DNA of 5,114 nucleotides from Caulobacteraceae bacterium (GCA_947452665.1 CANGEH010000186.1:1-5114); one strand, 5' to 3'. Counted from the stretch's first letter, positions 1 through 5,114 are shown. Program-made: numbers and translations. The notes: a model not told the origin generated them from the letters alone.

Positions 1-1
1 C

Positions 2-79
2 GCCTTGGCCAAGGGCAAGGCCCAGCAATTGCTAGAGTTTCCGGTCGAGATCCCAGAGCGCCTATTGCCCGCCGCTTGA
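2..79 (+). CDS. C-terminal end of an unidentified protein (5' truncated by window edge)
   Basis: An open frame enters from the left edge and ends at the TGA at 77-79, giving 25 residues that close with EFPVEIPERLLPAA. I do not recognise the family, and the tail is too short for assignment. It converges with the LacI-type gene on the other strand, and the two 3' ends overlap by 18 bp, which is tolerable for convergent genes. The reading is supported mainly by being open in a frame with typical codon choice (GCC, AAG, CTA/TTG, GAG). Any random frame could stay open over 78 nt, so this is a tentative partial gene. Confidence 0.4.
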   Translation, partial: ALAKGKAQQLLEFPVEIPERLLPAA

Positions 80-1102
80 GCCCTTCACCGGCCCGCACGA
101 CTGGCGCAGGATGATTTCAAAATCGAGCATGCGCGACAGGGGTTGGCCAGCCTCTAGCGCCGCTTTCGCATCGCCGCTGATCAAGAGTTCGGCGGCGGCG
201 GCGGCCATTTCGGCTATCGGCTGACGCACGGTGGTCAGTTGCGGCCAGACCACCTTGGCGGCGGGATTATCGTCAAATCCAGCCACGGACAGGTCGGCTG
301 GAATATTCAGGCCCATGCGCGCCGCGACCGACATCACGCCAAGCGCCATATCATCACTGGCAGCAAATATGGCTGTGGGCCGCTTGCTATGCGACAGCAG
401 GGATTCCGCCGCCGCGAAGCCCGACTGGAACGTGAAATAACCCTGGCGCACCAGATCAGGATCAATAATGCAGCCATGATCAGCCATGGCGGTGGCAAAC
501 CCATCATAGCGCCGTGGTGACACGCCATGATCAGGATGGCCCCGTACAAACCCAATGCGCCTATGGCCAAGGCCCAGCAGATAGACTGTCATGTCATAGG
601 CCGCGCGATAATCATCCATATAGACGCTGGGCCCATGGGTCCGGTCGCGCTCGGGCGAGACGCGCACATAAGGGGTCTTGCTGGCATCGAGCATGGCCAA
701 GACGGCGGGATGGTCGGATACGGGCGGAGTCAAGATCACCCCATCCACCCGAACATTATAAATCATCGGCTCAAGTACAGACGCCGGGTCTGCACCCAAG
801 GCATCAAACGGCTCGACCATCAGGTGATAGCCGCTTTCACGGCACCGCCCTATCGCCCCGATCTGGGCATCACTGACATAGGCCGGATTGGGATTGTCAA
901 AGCAAAGGCCGATCAGAAACGACCGCGACCCGGCCAGACTGCGCGCCGACAGATTGGGCCTATAACCAAGCCCCGCCACCGCGGCCTTGACCCGCTCGCG
1001 CGTATCGGGCCGCACATTGGCCTCATTATTGAGGACGCGCGACACTGTCTTGATCGAGACCCCAGCCGTTTCGGCGACGTCGTGAATAGTAATGGCGGTA
1101 AT
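62..1102 (-). CDS. LacI-family transcriptional regulator (sugar-type repressor)
   Basis: Predicted DNA-binding repressor that would release its operator on binding a small ligand, usually a sugar. With a start at the ATT at 1102 the protein has 346 residues, the normal family length. The order is: LacI helix-turn-helix at about residues 4-26 (TIHDVAETAGVSIKTVSRVLNN); hinge helix at about 50-57 (NLSARSLA); then a periplasmic-binding-protein-like effector domain from about residue 62, with LGHRRIGFVRG near 178, AIFAASDDMALGVM near 244, DLSVAGFDDNPAA near 270 and PQLTTVRQP near 287. The first ATG/GTG/TTG in frame is the GTG at 1045, which falls inside the recognition helix (Val20) and would destroy the DNA-binding domain. 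The frame is open back to a TAA at 1144-1142, so the true start must be non-canonical (ATT 1102 or ACG 1108) or a base is wrong. It is divergent from the ABC importer operon. The family call is firm; the effector is unknown. Confidence 0.9.
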   Translation of the reverse strand: MTAITIHDVAETAGVSIKTVSRVLNNEANVRPDTRERVKAAVAGLGYRPNLSARSLAGSRSFLIGLCFDNPNPAYVSDAQIGAIGRCRESGYHLMVEPFDALGADPASVLEPMIYNVRVDGVILTPPVSDHPAVLAMLDASKTPYVRVSPERDRTHGPSVYMDDYRAAYDMTVYLLGLGHRRIGFVRGHPDHGVSPRRYDGFATAMADHGCIIDPDLVRQGYFTFQSGFAAAESLLSHSKRPTAIFAASDDMALGVMSVAARMGLNIPADLSVAGFDDNPAAKVVWPQLTTVRQPIAEMAAAAAELLISGDAKAALEAGQPLSRMLDFEIILRQSCGPVKGSSGGQ

Positions 1103-1114
1103 TGACGTAGCCCA

Positions 1115-1122
1115 TCCTCCCC
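1115..1122 (-). promoter_or_regulatory. Shine-Dalgarno sequence of the LacI-type gene
   Basis: Read on the minus strand, 1122-1115 is GGGGAGGA, a strong ribosome-binding sequence. It lies 6 nt before an in-frame ACG (1108) and 12 nt before an in-frame ATT (1102). The ATG that begins at 1115 directly abuts it and is in the wrong frame. The site supports translation starting here rather than at the internal GTG at 1045. Confidence 0.6.
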
Positions 1123-1182
1123 AGATCGCAGTGTCAAAGCCTTATGCGCCAAACCCTAGCCCAATCGGTGCGTAAAATAAAT

Positions 1183-1192
1183 CTAGCGCTTG
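1183..1192. promoter_or_regulatory. Candidate LacI-family operator
   Basis: The sequence CTAGCGCTTG is palindromic at eight of ten positions around the core AGCGCT (1185-1190). LacI-family operators are typically even palindromes centred on CG, so core and symmetry fit. It lies 80 bp upstream of the proposed LacI start, next to the A+T-rich patch that probably holds the promoter, where it could serve autoregulation or control of the divergent importer. The outer positions (conserved TG/CA in many operators) match poorly, so this is only a candidate. Confidence 0.3.
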
Positions 1193-1283
1193 CAAGGGGC
1201 CGCACCGAGCGGGCGATGCTTTACCCATGGGCGGCGGGCTTCTATAGCAAGAGCGTTCAGCCCGTGCGGCGAGGAGATCGGTC

Positions 1284-2201
1284 ATGACCGCGCGGCGGCC
1301 CAAATCTGCTAGGCTCATGCGCAGGCTTTGGCGCCTAGCGGGAGTTGTAGCAGCCGTAAGTGTGATGGGCCTGTCCTATCGGAGCCTGACCGCGCCATCG
1401 GCACAGACCGCCAAGACCAGGCCGGTTGTGATGACCACGCCGCAGCGCGTCGTGTCGCTGGATTTCTGCGCCGACCAATTTGTCCTGCAACTGGCCGACC
1501 GTGACCAGATCGCCGCCCTCTCGACCCAGTCGCGCGCTGAACATGCCTATTGGCGGGCAAAGGCGGTTGGCCTGCCCCAGGTGCGGTCAAGCGCCGAGGC
1601 GGTGCTGGCCCGCTCGCCCGATCTGGTTGTGCGTACCTATGGCGGCGGACCAGAGGCTGGGACCTTTTTGAACAAGGCCGGTATTCCAGTTTTGCAACTG
1701 GGCGAGGGCGAGGATTTTGAGGCTGTGCGCCGTAATCTTCGACTGGTCGCACGCGCGCTTGGCCATATCGATCGCGGCGAGGCGGCGATTAAGGATTTTG
1801 ATCAGGCCTTGGCCAAGGCTCATCGCACGGGCGCGCCGGTGACCGCCCTCTATGTCACGCCCGGCGGCGTGCAGGCCGGAAGCGATACCAGTCTTGGCAA
1901 GATGATGGCAGCGGCTGGCCTGACCCCGTTCGACCAGGCCAATACCGGCTGGAGCGCCCTACCCTTAGAGCGCCTGGCCCGCTCTGCACCCCGCCTGATG
2001 ATTAGCGGCTTTATGAGCCCAGGGGCGCTTGCGCTTTATCCTTGGTCCTCGGCGCGCCACCCCCTGATCCGCGCGCATCTGGCGCATCAACCCAGCCTTG
2101 CCCTATCCGGCGCCGTCAGTGCCTGTCCGGGCAGTTTCATGGCCGATGGGGTTTTGGACATGGCCAAGGCGGGCGATCCGTTGCGTGAGGCCGCGTCATG
2201 A
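1284..2201 (+). CDS. Periplasmic substrate-binding protein of a cobalamin/ferric-siderophore ABC importer (BtuF/FecB-like)
   Basis: Predicted soluble periplasmic receptor that hands cobalamin, another corrinoid or a ferric siderophore to the inner-membrane permease. The 305-residue product opens with a basic n-region (RRPKSARLMRRLWR) and a hydrophobic stretch at about 18-31, consistent with a Sec signal peptide, perhaps cleaved near Ala40. The Peripla_BP_2 fold begins with QRVVSLDFCADQFVLQLA (54-71), followed by SSAEAVLARSPDLVV (102-116) and a second lobe with ALPLERLARSAPRLMI (225-240). Glu105 and Glu229 sit in the helix motifs where the E. coli BtuF docking glutamates lie, so contact with permease arginines looks intact (my alignment by eye). 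The start is supported by GAGGAG 7 nt upstream of the ATG. The stop overlaps the permease start as ATGA. The ligand cannot be settled from sequence: BtuF is plausible, but the missing riboswitch leaves siderophore binding open. Confidence 0.87.
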   Translation: MTARRPKSARLMRRLWRLAGVVAAVSVMGLSYRSLTAPSAQTAKTRPVVMTTPQRVVSLDFCADQFVLQLADRDQIAALSTQSRAEHAYWRAKAVGLPQVRSSAEAVLARSPDLVVRTYGGGPEAGTFLNKAGIPVLQLGEGEDFEAVRRNLRLVARALGHIDRGEAAIKDFDQALAKAHRTGAPVTALYVTPGGVQAGSDTSLGKMMAAAGLTPFDQANTGWSALPLERLARSAPRLMISGFMSPGALALYPWSSARHPLIRAHLAHQPSLALSGAVSACPGSFMADGVLDMAKAGDPLREAAS

Positions 2202-3211
2202 CCGGGCCCATCAAACAGCGTCGCAAGGCCTTAAACAGCCTGCTGATTATCGGCGGGCTCTTGGCCGTCTTGCTGGCCTGCTGCCTGGGCGAGACGCCGA
2301 TGCGGCCCTTGGATCTATTGCGCGCCATGACGGGGTCGGGCGATCCGGCCAATAGCGTTATTATCTGGAGCATTCGTTTGCCCCGTGCCCTGGCCGCCTG
2401 GATCGTGGGGGCCGCGCTTGGGCTTTCGGGCGCGGCCCTGCAGGGCCTATTGCGTAATCCCTTGGCCGAACCGGGTGTATTGGGCGTCTCGGTCTGGGCC
2501 TCGCTTGGCGCGGTGATTGCGATCTATTATGGGCTTACGAGCCAATTTGCCCCAGCCTTGCAAATCGGCGCTGTCTTGGGGGCCTTGTTTGCCACAGGCG
2601 TGATTGCACTGGTGGCCAGCAGCCTTGGCGATACGGTCAGCCTGATCTTGATCGGGGTAGGCCTGTCCAGCCTTGGCGGCGCACTTGTATCCCTCGCACT
2701 CAATCTGGCTCCCAATCCCTTCACCCTAAATGATATGGTCAGTTGGATGATGGGCTCGGTCGCCAATCGCAGTTTTGCCGATATTGGCCTGTCTGGACCA
2801 ATTATTGCGGTTGGCGCAGCCTTAATCTTGGCCACGCGCCGGGGCCTGTCAGCCCTGACCCTTGGCGAAGAGACCGCCCATGGGCTTGGCCTTGATCTGG
2901 TCCGCACACGGCTCTTGGTGACGGTTGGGTGCGGCCTGGCTGCGGGCGGGTCTGTCGCCTTGGCTGGCGCCATCGGGTTTGTTGGGATTATCACCCCGCA
3001 TCTGGTTCGGCCTTGGGTCGGCGGTGATCCTGGCCGCGCCCTTGTACCCTCGGCCCTGGCAGGCGGCTTACTCTTGGTCTTGGCCGATATCGGCGCAAGG
3101 CTGGTCCCCAGCGATAATGAGCTTAAGCTTGGCGTCGTGGCCGCCCTGATCGGTGCGCCGGTGTTTTTATGGATTGCTGCCAATCGCCGCCGTAATTGGG
3201 GCAGCGCATGA
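2198..3211 (+). CDS. FecCD/BtuC-family ABC importer permease
   Basis: Inner-membrane permease, expected to work as a homodimer forming the translocation path for cobalamin or ferric siderophore. The 337 residues match the usual family length and about ten transmembrane helices; the first is at about 13-30. Family signatures are all present: RLPRALAAWIVGAALGLSGAALQ.. from residue 60, RNPLAEPGVLG at 86-96, WMMGS at 183-187, the ATPase-coupling loop LGEETAHGLGLD at 222-233, GFVGIITPHLVR at 260-271, and the C-terminal ELKLGVVAALIGAPVFLWI at 308-326. Start: the ATG overlaps the upstream stop (ATGA), with GAGG 7 nt before it. The stop overlaps the ATPase start in the same way, so the three genes are probably translationally coupled. 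No disruption is seen. BtuC and FecD-type proteins cannot be told apart here. Confidence 0.93.
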   Translation: MTGPIKQRRKALNSLLIIGGLLAVLLACCLGETPMRPLDLLRAMTGSGDPANSVIIWSIRLPRALAAWIVGAALGLSGAALQGLLRNPLAEPGVLGVSVWASLGAVIAIYYGLTSQFAPALQIGAVLGALFATGVIALVASSLGDTVSLILIGVGLSSLGGALVSLALNLAPNPFTLNDMVSWMMGSVANRSFADIGLSGPIIAVGAALILATRRGLSALTLGEETAHGLGLDLVRTRLLVTVGCGLAAGGSVALAGAIGFVGIITPHLVRPWVGGDPGRALVPSALAGGLLLVLADIGARLVPSDNELKLGVVAALIGAPVFLWIAANRRRNWGSA

Positions 3212-3984
3212 GCCTCTTGGCCCTTCATCAAGCCGTTGTTCAGCGCGGCAAGCGGGTGATCCTTGATCATCTCGATCTGACGCTTGAGGCCGGTGAACTG
3301 GTCGCCCTGGTCGGGCCCAATGGCTCTGGCAAGACCACGGCCCTGCGCGCCCTGCTTGGCCTCATGCCGCTCGCCAGCGGCACGGCCTTGATTGGCGGGG
3401 CCGATGTGCGCAGCCTGGGTCCGATCACACGGGCAAGACAGGTTGCCTATCTGCCGCAATCGCGCCCCATGGCCTGGCCCATCTCTGTTCAGGACGCCGT
3501 GGCCCTGGGCCGGTTTGCCTATGGCGGCGCAAGCCAAGGGCTAAACACGGAGGACCAAGCCGCCGTCGATCAGGCCATGGCCGCTTGTGACCTAGAAGCC
3601 CTTAAAGGTCGGGCCGTAACCGACCTGTCGGGCGGGGAATTGGCAAGAGTGCATATGGCCCGCGCCCTTGCGGCCAATGCCCCGGCCCTATTGGCCGATG
3701 AACCGACCGCAGCGCTCGATCCCCTGCACCAATGGCAGGTCATGCAGGTCCTCGCCCGTCAGGCCAAGAGCGGCGGCGGCGTCATGGTGGTGGTGCACGA
3801 TCTTGCGCTAGCGGCGGCGGTTTGCAGCCGGATTGTGCTGATCAAGGACGGTAAGGTCCTGGCCAATGGCAAGCCTGAACAGGCCTTAACCCCGGACAAT
3901 ATTGGCGCGGCCTATGGTGTAGTGGCCCACTGGCATCAAGACGGCCAAACCCGCCACCTGATCATGGGCCCAGCCCTTCGCTGA
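3208..3984 (+). CDS. ABC importer ATP-binding protein (BtuD/FecE-like)
   Basis: Cytoplasmic ATPase that powers the importer encoded by the two preceding genes. The 258-residue protein has every nucleotide-binding motif: Walker A GPNGSGKTT at 36-44, Q-loop Gln84 in YLPQSR, signature LSGGE at 140-144, Walker B with Asp164-Glu165 (LLADEPT), D-loop AALD at 168-171 and H-loop His197 (VVVHD). I chose the ATG at 3208 because it overlaps the permease stop as ATGA, has GGGG 6 nt upstream, and gives the standard family N-terminus. A TTG at 3196 would add only four residues inside the permease gene. The length and lack of extra domains fit the FecE/BtuD subfamily (cobalamin or iron-siderophore uptake). 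It is the last gene of the operon; a 90-bp gap follows. Confidence 0.94.
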   Translation: MSLLALHQAVVQRGKRVILDHLDLTLEAGELVALVGPNGSGKTTALRALLGLMPLASGTALIGGADVRSLGPITRARQVAYLPQSRPMAWPISVQDAVALGRFAYGGASQGLNTEDQAAVDQAMAACDLEALKGRAVTDLSGGELARVHMARALAANAPALLADEPTAALDPLHQWQVMQVLARQAKSGGGVMVVVHDLALAAAVCSRIVLIKDGKVLANGKPEQALTPDNIGAAYGVVAHWHQDGQTRHLIMGPALR

Positions 3985-4013
3985 ACTGGACCTTTGCCAA
4001 AGCTGCCGCCTGC

Positions 4014-4061
4014 CCCTAACCTAGTCCCAAGGCCGCGATCACAGCGGCCAAGCGTTTAGGG
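4014..4061. repeat. Nested inverted repeats between the ABC operon and the dehydrogenase gene
   Basis: The inner hairpin pairs GGCCGC (4031-4036) with GCGGCC (4044-4049) around a 7-nt loop. An outer pair joins CCCTAA (4014-4019) to TTAGGG (4056-4061). No T-run follows, so this is not a standard Rho-independent terminator. The right outer arm overlaps the likely ribosome-binding sequence of the next gene (AGGGAAGA, 4058-4065), so pairing could hide it. It could instead be an end-of-operon hairpin or a protein-binding site. The remainder of the 90-bp gap shows nothing else. Confidence 0.4.
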
Positions 4062-4074
4062 AAGACCCAGCATT

Positions 4075-4881
4075 ATGGCCAAGTCAGGCGATCGCAAATC
4101 CATCTTCATCACCGGGGCCGCATCAGGCATGGGCCGGGAAACGGCGCGGCTGTTTCATGCCAAGGGCTGGTTTATTGGGGCCTATGACGTCAATCTAGAC
4201 GGGCTCAAGGCACTCGAGGCCGAGCTTGGTGCTCAGGACTGCGTCATTGGCAAGCTGGATGTGACCGACCGGCTTGACTACCGCGCAGCCCTAGACGGCT
4301 TTGCACAGGCCACCGGCGGCAAGATGGACATCCTCTATAATAATGCCGGGATTGGCCGCGGCGGGCCGTTTGCGGACCAGACCTTTGAAGACATTATGGC
4401 CGTAGTTCAGGTCAATTTTGTCGGGGTCTTGATCGGGATTCACGAAGCCATCCAATATCTGAAAGCCACTCCGGGCTCGCTTTGCTTTACCACCTCATCC
4501 TCATCCGCCACATTTGGCATGCCAGGCATTGCGGTCTATTCGGCGACCAAACATGCCGTGAAGGGTCTGACTGAGGCCTTGTCTGTCGAGTTCAAGGCCT
4601 ATGGGGTCCGGGCCGCCGATGTCCTGCCCGGCCTAATCGACACACCCCTATTGCCGCCCGAGGCCACCCAGAACGCTGCCAGCGAAGGGATTTTTCGGCT
4701 TATCCCGCCCTCGGATGTGGCCGAGGTGGTTTGGCAGGCCTATCACTCGGACAAGCTGCACTGGTATGTGCCGCCCGAACTGGTCGAGATGGACAAGGCA
4801 GGAACCCTTGATCCTGAGGCTATGCGTGAGCAGTTGGCGGCCACCTCACTGTTCGGCGACCAAGACCCCGAGGCCCGCTGA
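4075..4881 (+). CDS. Classical short-chain dehydrogenase/reductase (SDR family oxidoreductase)
   Basis: Predicted cytosolic NAD(P)-dependent oxidoreductase; the substrate is unknown. The 268 residues carry all marks of a classical SDR: cofactor motif TGAASGMG at 13-20, Asp38 at the end of the second strand (AYDVN), which suggests NAD(H) rather than NADP(H), Asp62-Val63 at the adenine pocket, NNAG at 89-92, and the catalytic set Asn114, Ser142, Tyr155 and Lys159 (YSATK), followed by PGLIDTPL at 185-192. The tail after about residue 225 (HWYVPPELVEMDKAGTLDPEAM) is a little longer than in the minimal family of about 250 residues. Start: ATG with AGGGAAGA about 9 nt upstream. It follows the ABC operon by 90 bp, with inverted repeats between, so co-transcription is possible but unproven. 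Nothing ties it to cobalamin or iron metabolism. Confidence 0.93.
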   Translation: MAKSGDRKSIFITGAASGMGRETARLFHAKGWFIGAYDVNLDGLKALEAELGAQDCVIGKLDVTDRLDYRAALDGFAQATGGKMDILYNNAGIGRGGPFADQTFEDIMAVVQVNFVGVLIGIHEAIQYLKATPGSLCFTTSSSSATFGMPGIAVYSATKHAVKGLTEALSVEFKAYGVRAADVLPGLIDTPLLPPEATQNAASEGIFRLIPPSDVAEVVWQAYHSDKLHWYVPPELVEMDKAGTLDPEAMREQLAATSLFGDQDPEAR

Positions 4882-4901
4882 ACGCCCCACAGATAAAGAT
4901 T

Positions 4902-4918
4902 TTCGGCCATTGGCCGGA
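4902..4918 (+). terminator. Weak hairpin after the dehydrogenase gene, possible terminator
   Basis: TTCGGCC (4902-4908) pairs with GGCCGGA (4912-4918) around a 3-nt ATT loop, seven pairs with one G-T wobble. It lies 20 bp after the dehydrogenase stop and before the cold-shock leader, where a terminator is expected. The following bases are TTCTCAC, not a proper T-run, so termination would be inefficient or Rho-dependent. Confidence 0.4.
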
Positions 4919-5049
4919 TTCTCACAGCAAAAGGCTTGTCAAGTCTGTTGTGGCGTGGTGGATTTGAATTTGGTAATCGAGGACGATCCGGGGTTGATTG
5001 GAACAGTTGGGTCCAACGATCTTGTTTTCTTATGTGGCGAGGATGATCT
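4919..5049 (+). promoter_or_regulatory. Promoter region and 5' leader of the cold-shock gene
   Basis: About 130 bp without a convincing gene precede the cold-shock ATG. CTTGTCA at 4935-4941 resembles a sigma-70-type -35 element (TTGTCA); the only -10 at normal spacing, TGGATT at 4959-4964, is poor, while A+T-rich sequence runs on to about 4978. If transcription starts nearby, the mRNA has a leader of some 70-80 nt. It contains a small palindrome, GTTGG-GT-CCAAC (5006-5017), and a T-rich stretch before the start. The ribosome-binding sequence GAGGA (5039-5043) lies 6 nt from the ATG. Structured leaders that respond to temperature are known for CspA-type genes; that this one behaves so is inference. 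Confidence 0.4.
4978..5049 (+). repeat. Imperfect direct repeat of the ribosome-binding motif in the cold-shock leader
   Basis: CGAGGACGATCC (4978-4989) and CGAGGATGATCT (5038-5049) match at 10 of 12 positions, exactly 60 nt apart. The second copy includes the ribosome-binding site of the cold-shock gene and abuts its ATG. The first has no ATG at proper distance, so it may be a decoy site, a pairing partner or chance. Confidence 0.45.
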
Positions 5050-5114
5050 ATGCCGACAGGCACTGTTAAATGGTTCAACGCGACCAAGGGCTTTGGGTTC
5101 ATTGAACCAAATGA
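5050..5114 (+). CDS. cspA: CspA-family cold-shock protein (3' end cut by window edge)
   Basis: The first 21 residues, MPTGTVKWFNATKGFGFIEPN, are the standard start of a bacterial cold-shock domain: an OB-fold protein that binds single-stranded RNA and DNA and acts as an RNA chaperone or antiterminator. Trp8 and Phe9 and the RNP-1 motif KGFGFI (13-18), with Phe15 and Phe17, are the nucleic-acid-contacting aromatics. Full-length members have about 65-70 residues, or are longer with a second domain in some alphaproteobacteria; the window ends too early to tell. Start: ATG 6 nt after GAGGA. The symbol marks the family; which paralogue it is cannot be determined. Confidence 0.93.
   Translation, partial: MPTGTVKWFNATKGFGFIEPN

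Larger units (their letters stand above)
1103..1283. promoter_or_regulatory. Divergent intergenic regulatory region between the LacI-type gene and the ABC importer operon
   Basis: This 181-bp region must hold the start signals for two divergent transcripts. An A+T-rich patch at about 1172-1184, which stands out from its GC-rich surroundings, is the best place for a promoter; I could not pair convincing -35 and -10 hexamers on either strand. Downstream are two inverted repeats: 1199-1205 (GCCGCAC) with 1264-1270 (GTGCGGC), and 1235-1240 (CGGGCT) with 1259-1264 (AGCCCG). They could fold the importer mRNA leader. The right arms end just before the ribosome-binding site GAGGAG at 1271-1276, which lies 7 nt from the ATG at 1284. 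I looked for the conserved cobalamin-riboswitch B12 box and did not find it. Confidence 0.4.

Noticed and set aside
527..1105. Plus-strand open frame of 192 codons across the regulator
   Set aside because: It is antisense to the LacI-type gene, whose motifs are unmistakable. Its translation has no recognisable domain and is a frame shadow of GC-rich coding sequence.
1132..1137. TTGACA on the minus strand as -35 of the LacI-type gene
   Set aside because: It lies only about 10 nt upstream of the ribosome-binding site, and the bases at -10 distance (TGGGCT) are a poor match. It would place the transcript start at or inside the start codon.
1224..1231. CCCATGGG palindrome as an operator
   Set aside because: It is only 8 bp, lacks the central CG of LacI-type sites, and similar GGGCCCATGGG-like runs occur inside coding sequence (around 629-640).
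1103..1283. Cobalamin riboswitch upstream of the BtuFCD-like operon
   Set aside because: I searched for the B12 box and the conserved GCCACTG-type core and found neither on the plus strand.
2527..3537. Minus-strand open frame of 336 codons across the permease and ATPase genes
   Set aside because: It lies opposite two well-supported genes, and its translation is rich in Pro, Arg and Ala with no motif, as expected for the antisense of such genes.
4743..5102. Minus-strand open frame of 119 codons over the dehydrogenase end and csp leader
   Set aside because: It is antisense to two recognised genes, has no domain and has no plausible upstream signals.
4994..5114. Upstream open frame from a TTG in the cold-shock leader, overlapping csp in another frame
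   Set aside because: There is a GAGGA 10 nt upstream, but the translation resembles nothing and the frame runs off the window, so a leader peptide cannot be supported.

Overview
The window reads as chromosomal DNA of a GC-rich (roughly 60 % G+C) Gram-negative bacterium, most likely an alphaproteobacterium. Three things point there: the style of the LacI-family regulator and of the periplasmic binding protein, the cold-shock protein N-terminus (TGTVKWFNATKGFGFI), and tight ATGA-overlapping gene junctions. I lean towards the Caulobacterales/Sphingomonadales but cannot fix the genus. No mobile element, CRISPR array, tRNA or rRNA is visible.

Layout: (1) positions 2-79 hold the last codons of an unidentified plus-strand gene. 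It converges on, and overlaps by 18 bp, the 3' end of (2) a minus-strand LacI-family sugar-type repressor (62 to about 1102). The repressor's helix-turn-helix can only be read in full if translation starts at a non-ATG codon, or if one base is wrong near the start. (3) A 181-bp divergent intergenic region (1103-1283) carries a LacI-operator-like palindrome and inverted repeats, but no recognisable cobalamin riboswitch. (4) A three-gene ABC importer operon (1284-3984) encodes a periplasmic binding protein, a FecCD/BtuC permease and a BtuD/FecE ATPase. Both gene junctions are 4-bp ATGA overlaps. (5) A 90-bp gap with nested inverted repeats leads to (6) a classical short-chain dehydrogenase/reductase (4075-4881). 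(7) A small hairpin and a long untranslated leader precede (8) the 5' end of a CspA-type cold-shock gene, cut by the window edge at codon 22.

How the genes work together: the binding protein captures a ligand in the periplasm (cobalamin/corrinoid or a ferric siderophore), the permease forms the inner-membrane channel, and the ATPase drives import. The outer-membrane TonB-dependent receptor such a system needs is not in the window. The LacI-type repressor is divergent from the transporter and shares its upstream region. Whether it controls the transporter, itself, or a sugar locus to its left is unknown. The dehydrogenase and cold-shock genes look like independent neighbours.

This appears to be a fairly ordinary region. 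I found no convincing new system. The points most worth checking are the LacI start, the missing riboswitch upstream of the BtuFCD-like operon, the strong excess of TTGGCC/GGCCAA hexamers, and the cold-shock leader with its duplicated ribosome-binding motif.
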